Source of the DNA: Sciurus carolinensis
Taxonomy: Eukaryota; Chordata; Mammalia; Rodentia; Sciuridae
Length of the DNA: 64,000 nt
Direction: 5' to 3'
NCBI RefSeq assembly: GCF_902686445.1
Contig: NC_062215.1
Coordinates: 24,636,750 to 24,700,749, forward strand
Shown piece by piece: positions 51,225 through 62,240 of the stretch. Within the stretch, counting starts at the first letter, position 1; the number at the start of each line of letters is the position of its first letter. Below the pieces are notes generated by a model, which searched no databases, had not been told where the DNA came from, and saw nothing but the letters and a program-made list of their open reading frames with translations. The translations under genes and the position numbers were made by a program.

Positions 51225-51640
51225 GCGATTTTAACGAGGCAATTGGAGTCTTTCTAAATGTCAGGGTCGCTTCGGAAAAATGTAAAAGAACACGGTTTAA
51301 TTGCGCCGAGTTTTAAAAGGTCCTATAAATGTAATTGGTATTTTAATACAAGTTATCAAATCATACAGCTTCCTCTCCTAAACATATTTTCAAACAAACG
51401 AGGTAGTCATATTTAAAGCTTTAATGATCAATTTCCTTATTATTGATAAAGGTTTAACTATCGTGTGGAGGGAATTGGCTGGGTAACCGGCCCCCAAAAA
51501 ACGGCTGTAAACTCTTTAACAAACTATAAAACGCAATAAAGCCGGAGTCTGTTGTTGTTTATGCCGCAGCGCATAAAAGCTGTTAGCATTTTACGAGTTC
51601 TTTCCTCTACAGCTATAAAACTGCAGCTTCGATCGCCCCC
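51225..51640. promoter_or_regulatory. AT-rich conserved-looking block upstream of HOXB8
   Basis: Dense homeodomain/CDX cores: CCTATAAATGTAATTGG, GGTTTAATTGCGCCG, ACTATAAAACGCAATAAAGCC, GTTGTTTATGCCGCAGCG, GCATAAAAGC, TACAGCTATAAAACTGC and ATTATTGATAAAGG. Mouse Hoxb8 is known to have upstream CDX-dependent elements, and this block is the natural candidate. Confidence 0.45.
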
Positions 51641-53700
51641 GCCGCCCGACTGCAGCACGGTGGGGGTGACGAAGCCGAAATGAGAACGATTATGGGGTTT
51701 TTTTTTTTTTTTTTCTTTTTTCGGCGCAAACGGTGACTTTTCCTAGACTTTCATCTCCTTCAGCCATGGCAGGCACCTGCCCTCACCCCCTTCTGGAGAC
51801 CCCAAACTTGTCCCCTCTCTGCCACACCCAGACCACAGAACTTTCCCTCATTAAACAAACAAGAAAGGATTTTCTGTAGAGGAGTCTGGAAAGTCTTGGG
51901 AAGGGACTGGGAGAAGAAACTTTCTGGTTAATGGGCAGTGGTGAAGCCCAGAGCAAAGTTCACCCTGCAACTGCTAATTCTGCAGTTTTGCACCATCTCT
52001 TCTTGCTGGGGGAATGCTAGGGCAGAGAGGGGTCTCCTGAAGGCACTTTGAGCCCAGTCAGCACTTTGCAGGGCAGACAGTATGAGGGGAGAAGAGTCTG
52101 ATACTACCAAAGGGATGGCACCTCACAGGGCTGCCCAACACCTGCAACTAGGCCTTGGGACCCAGTAACCAATCCCAATGGGCATCCAACCTTCCTGGGC
52201 CAATCCTTCGCACCTTCCATGTGACCTTCCCTTGAGAAGACATTGGCAATCCCATCAACACACCAAAAGAGGGAAAGGCAATGGAGGCTGATGCTAGCCA
52301 GGCAAACGCTGGTGCCTGGTCTTGATTACTGTTGTTCTATGCCCTCCACAGCCCCAGGCAGTGACTGCAAGATATGTGCTTGGGAAAGGAAGGCACCTAT
52401 ATTCCTCAGGATCCCCATGGCCCTTTGAGTTACTATCACATCTTCACTGACCTTGGAGTGGAGAGAAGTGGGATAAAGCAAGACCACTGAGGTCCCCATC
52501 TTCTCTCTTTGTCCCTTGGGCAGCCTCTAGTTCAACCTGGCTCTCCCTGCAGACCTAGGCACCTGAGTCCTGAAACCCAGAATGCAGAACCAAGTTGATG
52601 GTGTGCCACACTCTCTGACTCACTGCCTCCCTACATGCCTGGCCTAGTCCTGGCGGTGCCCAGACTTTAGAAGACCCCAGTCTGTCAGAATCAATGGTTT
52701 CCTGAGGCAGTTGATAGGGAAAGAAAAAGAAAGAATGGAAAGAAAAAGAGAACAAAATTTCTGGCAACAAAGGCAGAAGCGGCCTTAAAAATACATACAA
52801 TTCATTGTCTATTCAGGAAAGAGTGGTTTGCTTTTAGAGAGCCACCTTTTGGGGACCCCAATATTTATAAAAATGAAACTAGCACCTTTTCTGAAGGAAA
52901 GTTACCACTGGGGTCGCCCAGTTCTTCAAAAGTGAATCCAGAGAAGGGGAGAGAAGCAAAAAAAGGAAGAAGAAGAAAAAAAGGGGAGAAGGGCCAGAGC
53001 CAGGATCTGGAATTTTCGCGAGGCTGAGGGGGCGGTGAGGCAGCGGAAGGCAGAGTCAAGTTGTTGAGGGAGCGAACATTTTTATCAAGTGCGGGGGATT
53101 TTATGGTCATGATTTGAGGACTTACCAGGGAGGTAGAAATTCAATGGCTTGTTCTAAATCATCCCTACACCGTGCCAGAAATTTCTGATGGAAGGAAAAT
53201 GTTTCTATTATAAGAAGAAAAAAAAGAAAGAAAGAAAGAAAGAAAAAGAGAGAAGATAATTTATAAACACCCAACGGAGCATAGATTTATTTGTGAAGCT
53301 CAAGTTGAGAAGAAACTCCGCTTCTCTCTTTGTACCCGATCCTGGGGAAGAAAAAGGAGTCTGGGGTAATTTTGAGGGTTTGGTTATCTATTTGTCCTGC
53401 AGGTTTGTCCGATGGGAGTCAGGGATCTGGCTGCTTCGGGAGGAAACTGGAAATTTGGATTTGAAGGGGCTGTGGGTAGATACAGCGCCGGTGCCAGAAC
53501 GAAAAGTGCTTGAGTCCAGGTCTTCATCTGATAAATTCCATAGAGACCGGCGCCCCCAAGGTTTGCCTGGGCAGTGGGGTGGCAGAGCTGGATCCCCCGC
53601 GCGCGGGAGCCACAGCGCACCTGGAAGCCGAGGAACGAGGGAGGGAGCCAAGCTCCTGCCCCTGCCGCAGTGCCTGCGCCCACACCTATCCCGAAAACAC

Positions 53701-53750
<50 letters not shown>

Positions 53751-54100
53751 GCGGACCTACTTGGGGCGTGCCAAGCATCCAGAGGGGATATCCGAACCTC
53801 CCCGCACCCGCCGCCCTGGGGAACTCCTGCCCTGCGCGTGGGTCGCCAGGCGAGCGCCCAGCTTAGACCCGGACGGGTACAAAGGCTCTGGAGCCTGAGC
53901 TCCGGGGGAGCGGCCCCAGGCCCCACCCTCTTGGGGCACCTCAGAATCCCATAGAAGCCAAGATTGCATTCCTCCCCAAACTGCCCCATCTCCGTACTGG
54001 CTCACCAGTTTCCCTCTCCAGCCAGGGTGGACAGTCCGCCTTCTGGCAGCTTCCTCTCCATCCGACCCTCTTCTGCCGGTTAGTCCCTCTCACCTGACCT
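51641..54100. other. HOXB8-HOXB9 interval
   Basis: No gene recognised. Includes a T tract at 51698-51714, an AAAG repeat near 53221-53247 beside CATAAAATCCCC-type sites (53095-53115, 53260-53300), and a 48-base T tract. Confidence 0.4.
53702..53749. repeat. 48-base poly-T tract
   Basis: Uninterrupted T run on the plus strand. It produces phenylalanine/lysine artefact ORFs. Confidence 0.97.
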
Positions 54101-54108
54101 GATCACCC
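54095..54108 (-). promoter_or_regulatory. DR2-type retinoic-acid response element candidate
   Basis: Minus strand GGGTGA-TC-AGGTCA: two half-sites matching RGKTSA with a 2-base spacer. Confidence 0.4.
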
Positions 54109-54109
54109 G

Positions 54110-54730
54110 CATCCGTCGACATTCTTCTCGCCCCCCTGGACGGAAAATGTCATTTTCCCAAATTAATTCTCTTTGATTTGGACCCATTATTCCTATTATT
54201 ACTCTTATTCCCCGTTTTCACGCATTTGTTGCCTAACTGAACAGAGCCACTGGGCGAGAAACACTGAGTCCTCATGAGGGAAATTCAGAAAATTGACCAT
54301 TTGAGGGGAGGGGGGCACTACTATATCTGAAATCTATAAAATGGGGTGGAAAGACCATAACGAACCCTATATTTTTATTACGTGCAAATTATTCATGACT
54401 TTTGGTGGCGCTCAGTTCATAGATTGAGAACCAAACAAGGTGCGGTGTTGGAATAAGCCGGAGTCGGTAGGCACCGCACCAGAAATTTTCACGTGGAGCA
54501 AGGGTGCCATCTAGCGGCCGCTCTGCAAAAATGCTTCCACTACCGGTTCTGCCAGGTTCTCTGAGAGCCAGCAGCCAGCCACCACAGTGACAAGCGAGAG
54601 AAACTTTCATTATTAGTAGAAAAAGGGGAGGGAAAGAGCGGGTTAGAGAAAAGTCATCGGAATCACGGAATGGTTCATGAAATTGTGCACATAAAGTAAA
54701 ATATAAAAACATGGGGGAATAAAAAGAAGT
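54110..54730. promoter_or_regulatory. Conserved-looking block between HOXB8 and HOXB9
   Basis: Contains CCAAATTAATTCTCTTTG, CTATAAAATGGGG, TTTTTATTACGTGCAAATTATTC, CACGTG (54490-54495), the CTCF-like motif (54505-54517) and TTCATTATTAGTAG. Probable regulatory DNA; conservation not tested. Confidence 0.38.
54505..54517 (-). promoter_or_regulatory. CTCF-like motif, minus orientation
   Basis: Minus strand CCGCTAGATGGCA fits the CCRSYAGRKGGCA core fully. It points towards the plus-oriented motif at 38758. Confidence 0.5.
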
Positions 54731-54993
54731 TATAAGCTTTTTTCTTTCTACTTCCTGCCCCCGCCCCCAAACTAGCCCCTAATTTCTAGCGAAGACCGCC
54801 AAGCAGTGCGCCTTTATGGCCCGCAAAATGGGGAGTCCAGCGCTTTTCAAGACTCACACTATTGTTTAAAATTCAGACGAGTAACAATTGGGCTATTGGG
54901 GGGGGGGGAGAGGCCTGAGAGGATGGGATGGGACTTAAAAGGATCAAGAGGCTGCTCTCTCGCCCAGACGTCTGGCCCTGCCAGACCTGTGGG

Positions 54994-54994
<1 letters not shown>

Positions 54995-55035
<41 letters not shown>

Positions 55036-55047
55036 GCGCGCGCGCGC
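54995..55047. repeat. (GT)n(CG)n alternating tract
   Basis: ~19 GT units followed by CCGCGCGCGCGCGC. Mirror orientation of the tract at 51151-51193. Confidence 0.95.
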
Positions 55048-55359
55048 AGGACCTTCTTGTTTATGACGCCTGATTCTGGAGGGGGTGTGAAGAACAAAGA
55101 CAAGAGTCCTTATTGCAATCTATGAAGCATTTTCAACAACAAAGTGTTACCCCCCCTTCTCTCTTCTCCCCTCTTTGTCTCTGGGGGTGGGCGACCCCGA
55201 AAGTCCCAAGCCTGGGGTCCTGAGCGAGTAAGGGTGGGGGCTGCTGGAATGGGGGCCCACCAGTTCCCCTTCCCCGCCAGGCAGGGAGCCCAGGCCCAGC
55301 TGCGGCTTTCTCAGCTCCGGAAAGTTTCCCCTCACTGTTTGCTTTGCTGCTGTTTAGTT

Positions 55360-55430
55360 TCTTAACCTTCAGAAATTTATACGCTATAAACTTTTATAGC
55401 GGTCATATTCTTTTATTGCTGCGCACACGG
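55360..55430. promoter_or_regulatory. Palindromic element CGCTATAAA-N2-TTTATAGCG
   Basis: At 55382-55401 a 9-base perfect inverted repeat with 2-base spacer lies within AGAAATTTATACG...GGTCATATTCTTTTATTGC. The TTTATAG cores suit posterior HOX or CDX proteins. Confidence 0.42.
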
Positions 55431-56750
55431 CACTGAATTCCTCTCCCGGCTTTTCTCTGCCTCGCACTCTCTCGGTCTCCCTCTCTGAATTTCTCTTTTA
55501 TGACAACTGATTTCCCCATCTCCGGCTTACTACCATGCGCATCTTCGCCTTTGTTTGTCTTGAAAGAAGCCACCCCGGGCTCGGGACCCAGAAGCCGCCG
55601 CCCGAGGCCACTCCAGGCACCCTCGCCCCCTTTCCCCGCAGCACTCCGTTCGGCTCCAGCCTCGCCTCTTGCGTTTCCTTTTGAAGAAGATGGCCTTCTT
55701 GGCTCAATCTCAGCGCCGGCTGAGCCTGGGGAGCCTAGGATGGCGAGGCAACCTAGTCTACACCAGCTGTAAAGCCAGATTCATTTCCATCCCTAACGGA
55801 ACCCTCCTCGCAAGGCGCCTGTCTGGGCCTAAGGTACCCGGAGCTTCGCTGTCTCCTGCCTCTCTCTCTAGGAGGATCACTTCATCCTTTCGTTAGAGAG
55901 GGGTAGGCCTGGTATTTTACAGGCTCTCTTCACTGGGGCCGGTCTTTGTCTCCACCTCCACCCCAATCCACCGGCTCTCTGCGGGTTGCAGTGTGGCAGG
56001 GGTGGGCCCGGTGGAAAGCTCCGGCGGGAGGCAGCCGGCGGGAGGCAGCCCGGGAGCGCCGGCCCCACAGCAGCGAATCCTAACGCTTGGATGAGAAAGG
56101 CAGGGATCCCAAGAAACGCCTCTTGAAACCAAGCTTAATTCTGGGGTCTATTTGGGAAGTTTTTTTTTTTTTTTTCTACTGAGACATTTGTGGTTCACAT
56201 TCAATGCCCTCTTCCAGCCTTTGGGAGATACTTCCCCAAGCTTCAGTCCCTACCAAACCAGCACGCCTCAGAACAAGGCTGCTGTCCAGTAGCTCTAGCC
56301 CCAGGTGGGTGGCAGGGCAAAGAACCATTTTAAAGTGCCCAAGTCAAAGTGATGATCTCAGTTGCCTGAGAGAGGAGCCACTTCCAGGGGTTAGAGAGCA
56401 GGCCTTGCCTTCCCTCTAGCTCTCCAGTCAGTGGGGAGGTCTCCACAGTGTGGAGGAAGACCCCTCGCTCTAGGAAGACCCAGTCCCCTCTCCAAACCAC
56501 AGATATTTCTTTTCCTCCTCTTCCAGGCTCGGAATTCTCCTGTTGAATGGCTCTCACTCAATTTAAACAATGGTCTTGGGACCTTGGGTCTTAACCAGCT
56601 AGCTGTCAGCTCCACCAGTGCTCAGAGGTCTGTAGGTTCTAAGAAGAAACTTAGTGGACACAGCAATCTCTCTCTTTCTTCCCAAGCTATGCTTTTGGGA
56701 ACTTGGATCTCTATCTAAGGTAGACGAGGACAGGCAACACAGAAAGAGAC
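55431..56750. other. HOXB9 3' flank
   Basis: Pyrimidine-rich and GC-mixed unique sequence. No gene seen. Confidence 0.45.
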
Positions 56751-56760
56751 TCAGGAGAGA

Positions 56761-56766
56761 TTTATT
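56761..56766 (-). terminator. HOXB9: HOXB9 polyadenylation signal
   Basis: Minus strand TCTAGAAAATAAATCTCTCC followed by CTGTGTTGCCTGTCC (GU-rich). Gives a 1.7 kb 3'UTR, matching the long HOXB9 gene span known in human. Confidence 0.65.
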
Positions 56767-58465
56767 TTCTAGAGTGATATATATTTTTTGTTCTTTTTCT
56801 TTTTTCTTCCAAAACAAACGATTAGAGCTCTAGGCCCCCTGCCCTCCCCACTCCCACCCACAACCCTCCCATATAAGTGACAACTGAAAACAGTCCAGAC
56901 AATCTCCCTCAAAGAAATCACAAAACACAAGCACGATTTCACAACGCCACGACAATGCAAAAAAAAAAAAAAAATTCTACTGGGATGCCCCCTTGTAGGG
57001 TCAGGAGAAGCAGAAGCAAGAGTCCTTGGAACTGAGGGCATGGAGTGGTGGGGAGGCAGGGTAGGGGGAGGAAGCAGAGTGAGTTTCGCCTGATGCTTAG
57101 CTGAGATTTTGTCTCTTTCCTCTGTACGCGGGAACTGTTCCCCAGAAGGATGCAAAGAACCAGTCACACAGAGCAAATCGCCACCCAGGCCGGTGCAGTA
57201 GGAAGTGAAGCCCAGGACTGGAGTGGGCAGCCTAGGGGCTCCTCCTTGTATGTCAGGAAACCAGTGGGATGGGGAGAGATGTGATAGCTCAGTGCCCTGG
57301 GGCCATTGCTCCTCCCTGTCCCCTATAGCTTACTCCGGAAGAAAGCCGGGAAATCGATTCACAATAAATTCTCAATCGGACTCTCCAGACCTGGCCTTCC
57401 TGTCTACAGTGGGGTTGACCCAGGAAGTGGGGTGAAGGGCAGAGGGAGCTTTCTACAAGGGGTGGCTTGACTCACTGGTGCAAGGTGGTTCTGGCTGATC
57501 AGAGATGATTTCAGAGCTGAAGGGGATACGGAAGAATGCAGGGGCAGTGGAGAGCAAGAAAAGCTACAGTCTCTGTCAAGTGGGGCACAGATGAATGGGG
57601 GAGGACATTGTCAAGGCTCTACAACCCACAGTTTGACCTTCTTTTGTTGGAAGGCGAGGAAAACATCATGCAGAATTAAACATTTCCTGCAACAACATGT
57701 ATGTGGAGGGTGCTCCACCTAAGACATCTTCATAAAACCACTTACTGCCTTTTCTTGCCCTTTCTAGCCTACCATCTTGGGGACTAGGTTGGCCCCATCT
57801 GCACACAGGAGGTGTCCTGGGGTATAGCTGGCAATTCCATGTGGGATGGTATTGGGATGCTGAGACTTTGGGCTGCAGCCCCTCATTCAGGAGTCTGTCT
57901 CTAGACATCTTCCTGGTGCGTATTTGAATCAGGGGTTGAAACTCAGACTTGCCTGATGATTTGAGAGCTGTTCTGCCAGATTTGGATGTGATGTTTGCAT
58001 TTGGAGTGTCATTTCATTTGACTTCACCAATTTACTGTGAACTCCAAACTTTATGCCTGTGGGCATCTGCTAGACTGTGTGCAGTTGGCGTGTCCCTGGG
58101 TGACTTGAGCATAGGTGCAGAGAAGGAACAGGCAGGCTGGAAGTGAGGGACTGGGGCTTCTCAGAAAAATTACAGGGGATCCTAGGAGTTTGACTAGCAT
58201 CTCTCTTTCCTGGTGGTCCATCACCTTCTTAGGAATCAACTACTTCTATCTTCTAACTTAACAAAACTTTCTTCTGACACCCAGGAAGATGGGAGGGACA
58301 GGTACAGGCAAAGGAAAGGAGGCAGGCTCTAGGTGCAGTTGAGGGACTTTGTGGAGAGGAAGCCCTTCCCCATTCACTAGGATACATCCCACACAGCACT
58401 GGCTTTGCAGCCATCACATAAATAAGAGCGAGATGGGGAAGGGCTGGGGAGGGCAGGGGTGATCT

Positions 58466-61400
58466 TTACTCTTTGCCCTGCTCCTTATTCATTTTCTTCA
58501 TTTTCATCCGCCGGTTCTGAAACCAGATTTTGACTTGTCTCTCACTCAGATTGAGGAGTCTGGCCACTTCGTGCCTGCGGTCCCTGGTGAGGTACATATT
58601 GAACAGAAACTCCTTCTCTAGCTCCAGCGTCTGGTATTTGGTGTAGGGACAGCGCTTTTTCCGGGAAGAGCGGGCGTGCAGCCAGTTGGCAGAGGGGTTG
58701 GCTGAAAGAGAAGCAGGGATAGAATCAAAGGAAGGAAGGGGGTGAAGGGCCCCAGACCAAGAAGTGCATACTTGGTCTCCATTCTCCATCTGACATTGGA
58801 GAAGAGCACCTGGGCCTTCACACTTCCAGACAGGGTCCCAGAAACAGGCCAGCAGCCACTCTAGACACTTCCAGGTGAATGGTTCTTTAGAAAGGATGAG
58901 GCCAAACTTGTGCCCAGTCTTCCTCACATACTTCCAAAGCCTCAAGTCTGCCTCAAGTTCTCTCTCAATCTTTTCTACTTGTATGACTCAGGTCACAGCC
59001 CAGTATGTCTGGAAACCCACCATCAGCAACAGCATGGCTAGGCATAGTAGCCAACTTGCAGGATCCCTTGCTCTAGGTCTGGGAGGAGTGAAGAGGGCTT
59101 AGGAAAGGGGGTATGGCTACTCTTCAGTCACATCCAAGAGCCCTCCTCATACACCCTGCCTTGATCTCTCTCTCGATGAGAGAGCTTGCATCTCTAGGCC
59201 ACATGGCAGTAGGCATGTGTATCTGCATAGATATCCACCCTCCCTGCCACCACACACCACAAATATGGGTCTACACTTAGAGCCGCAAACATTCAGCACA
59301 CTCCAATTCGCGAGCAACCCAATTGCAACCATTTATCAACTCCAGCCTCTGGACAGGGGAGCACCAAGGCTCACAGATAACTGATGGCTGCAATAGCCTC
59401 TCCTTTTCTGCTGCTCAGCTTGCAGTTTGGTTAACACAAGTTCAGGGAAATTAGGGAGCAAAATTGCTCCAGTTGCAAGGTGGGGAACCAGAGATAAGGT
59501 GGGAGTAACAGAGAGCCCTTCACAGCACACCTAGCCTTTTAACTGGTTCTGAATATGTGGAGTGGAGCAGAGAAAGGGGGAACTGAGTTAAAGAAGGGCA
59601 AAAAGAGGAAACAAAAATATATCCAGGCTTCTCTTTTTCTCCTTACCATCTCTCCCCAGACTCTAGAACTCAGAAAAGTTGCCAAATAAAGCTGAGCCAA
59701 TTAAAAATAACACCCACCTTCTCCCAGCTTCCTTCTCCACAAATGAAAAGCAATGAATTAAAAAAAAAAATTCAGTTCATCCTACACTAAGTACCATGTC
59801 TTACCAATTTGCAGCACTATTTTCTTAATGTGGATTGTCTGGGATGGGACCCACAGCCACATTAAATATGAAAGAGGAAAAAAAAACTGTTAATAATTGA
59901 TCTTAGCCAAATGGCCGGCTTGCAATAATGGGCTTTCCAGGCAGTTTGGGGGTATGGGGTGGTAGTGTCTGGTTATGTGAGGGAGGGTTTGGGAAGAGCT
60001 GTTTCCCCAAATGCCAGCTCTTATGCTGGCAGGTTGGAGGTGCGGGACCCAAGGAGCCTGCGGGAGTGGGGCAGCTTTTTACTTTTTTCAGGCAGAGCTC
60101 CAAAGGGTCCGTGGACCACTCTATTGGTGGGAAACCTGGTAAAGCGTACAGAAACTAAAAATCTGACTCCTTACGCCCCCAGAAGAGTAAGAGGTGAAGA
60201 CGTTAGTCCACCGGCATGTAGGTTATTGTTTGGGACTAATAGCCCCCAATTGACTTGCCCTTCTCCGCCTTAAAACATAGGAGAACCCTCCCCTCTCAGC
60301 CAGCAGCACCTTCTGGAAATTAGCCAGACTTGGGGTTCTGACAGGGGTGCTATTGGAGGAGTGGGAGGTGAGGAGCAATTCCCCACAAGGGTAAAGTTCT
60401 CTACATCTCCTCACCCCTCTTCGCCCCCACCACTCTTCTCCCTGGGGTCTCTTTGGGATGTCACCTTCTCCGCTCTGGCGGTGGGCCCCGAAATTCGGAA
60501 GTGATTCCCCGACTCCCCGCGAGGAGGACAGCCCTGGCTGGAGCTCGGGAGCCCCGCGGAGAGCAGCGGGAGCCGCAGAAAAGGAAGCGGCAGCCCGGGC
60601 GAGGATGCCGAAGAGGGGAGGGGGCCACCGGAGGGAAGGCTCCCGGGGAGGGGCCGGCGCATCCGGGGAGGGGGCTCAGTCACCGCATCCTGGGCTTCCC
60701 CCGCCCCTCCCGGCGCCGGCTGCGGACCCTGCGCGGCTCCTGCGCGAGATCTGCTAGGAACAATCCTCCGCCAAGCTGTTGCATCGCAAATAAAATCCTA
60801 ATGAGCCCCCTCCCCCTTTCCCTTGGCCGGCTTTTACGGTCTGCGCGTGGCGCGGGGAGCTCTGCCAGCCGCGCGGTCCGCGGCAGCCCCGTGCGCTCCG
60901 GTCGGTGCCGGCGCCGGCTCTTGGTCTCGCTGGCCATCGGCCCCGGAGCTCCTCCAGCTCCTCTCCCGGCTGTTGCGGGTCTCACCCGGCTTTCAGCCAG
61001 GGCCTCGGGGAAAGAGGGGGAAGGGAGGGTGAGAGACCAGCGACTTGGTCCCAGAGCCCCAGTTCCCTACAGGACCTGGGAGCAGTGGGGGCGGCGTTGC
61101 TCAAGCGATTTCATTCTCCCCATCTAGAGCATTCGGCATTTTCCTTTCCCTTCTTCCTTCCTGCTTCCCTTCCTTCCTCTTTCCTCCACCCCGCTCTCTC
61201 TCCGGCCTCCGCCGCGTTTTCCCTTCACATTGTCCCAGTTTATTGCCTCTCCCCTCCCCTCCCCCTCGCCTGGCCTTCGGCCTGGGTATTTCCTCACTTT
61301 TTATAACTTACTTTGATCCGGCCTCTCTTTGTCCTCGCTTCCTTCGCAAATTTTATTGTCCCCGTAGCCGGGTCTTTGATTAGACAGGACGGCCTCCCTG

Positions 61401-61828
61401 CCCGCCGAAGTTTCCAAACTGTACTCGGGCGTGCCCTGTTTGAGCAGCTCCCCAGGCGCGCCCAGCAGCGGCTCCGCCTTCACCGCCGCCTGGCCCTGCC
61501 CCGGGGCAGCTTCGCCGCGAGGCGCGGGCTCCAGCCAGGTGCGGAGGTACCTGCTCTCGGCCGGCGGGACGCCCTGGGGCTGGATGTAGGGGTGGTAGAC
61601 AGACGGCAGGCTTCCGGACGCGTGCGGGCTCAGCGGCGCCCAGGAGGCGCCGAACACCGGCGCTTTGGGCTGGAAACTGCACGAGGGGAACTCCAGGTGC
61701 TCCGCGTGGCCCGGCTGCCGGGGGCTCGCGTACTGGCCGGAAGGAAACTTGGCTGGAGGCGCGTCCTCACTCTCGTGACTTATGATCGAGTCGACATAAT
61801 AGCTGCTAAGCGTCCCAGAAATGGACAT
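58466..61828 (-). CDS. HOXB9: HOXB9 homeobox transcription factor
   Basis: Nuclear factor of paralogue group 9 (AbdB-related), acting in thoracic skeletal and mammary development. Exon 1 is 61312-61828, ending CCG GAT CAA A|GTAAGT. Exon 2 is 58466-58701, after CTTTCAG|CCAACCCC. Total 753 bp, 250 aa, the family length. Seen: [20 protein letters not shown] start and conserved exon 1. There is no YPWM; instead NPSANWLHA (about residues 174-182) supplies the group-9 tryptophan PBX contact. The homeodomain is at about 185-244 with [16 protein letters not shown] and the protein ends EQGKE. One exon 1 difference from human that I recall is P for S in the YASPRQ stretch. An overlapping upstream ORF precedes the start codon. 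Confidence 0.98.
58702..61311 (-). other. HOXB9: HOXB9 intron
   Basis: 2,610 bases with GT-AG ends. The 60.45-61.1 kb part is CpG-rich, with a small conserved-looking patch GCATCGCAAATAAAATCC near 60.78-60.81 kb that could be regulatory. 59.6-59.9 kb is AT-rich. No nested gene. Confidence 0.8.
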
Positions 61829-61838
61829 TCTCAGACAT
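61806..61838 (-). CDS. Upstream ORF overlapping the HOXB9 start codon
   Basis: Ten codons, starting at an ATG 10 bases before the HOXB9 ATG and ending in TAG 20 bases after it, in a different frame. Both ATGs have A at -3 and T at +4, so neither context is clearly favoured. It would be expected to tune HOXB9 translation if the mRNA leader includes it. Confidence 0.6.
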   Translation of the reverse strand: MSENVHFWDA

Positions 61839-62240
61839 TATCCGGGCGCTCGCAGGGGGAAGGGAAGCGCTCGCGCGGCGGCGCCCAAGCAGGGAGAGGT
61901 GGCACCCGGACCGGTGTGAGGGCTTTCGGACGCGACCCCCCCAACCCCCCACCCTCCCACCCCCACCCCCTGCTCAACTTCTCAGCCAACAAAGTACAGT
62001 GGAGCAGCCCGGCTCAGCGCTCCTTGCAAAATGATTGGTCAAAGTTTTTCCGACTGCCTGATAAAGCGTCAGCTCCGACATAAATCAATCGGGCGAGGGG
62101 GCTGCGCTCTCGCTGTCATCCGTCCGCACTGCATTCCATATCGAGGATGGATTGTTTTATGCTGATGCAATGTGCTATCACGTCAGGGCTCCGGCGGCCA
62201 CGTAACCTCAGCCTGAGCTGCTGGCCGCCCGGCCTCCTCC
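61839..62240 (-). promoter_or_regulatory. HOXB9: HOXB9 5'UTR and proximal promoter
   Basis: A CCAAT motif on the minus strand (GACCAATCAT, plus ATTGG at 62035-62039) about 206 bases upstream of the start, a PBX-HOX-type TGATTTAT on the minus strand (62080-62087), CTGATAAAGCG, and farther up CACGTCAGG/CACGTAACC. CpG-rich throughout. Confidence 0.5.

Noticed and set aside
53293..53989. ORFs on both strands through the T tract with poly-Phe or poly-Lys
   Set aside because: Created by a 48-base homopolymer. No conserved flanking protein.
61313..62083. 256-codon plus-strand ORF antisense to HOXB9 exon 1
   Set aside because: It is the complement of the GC-rich HOXB9 coding exon and promoter, arginine-rich, with no domain. 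A typical antisense shadow.
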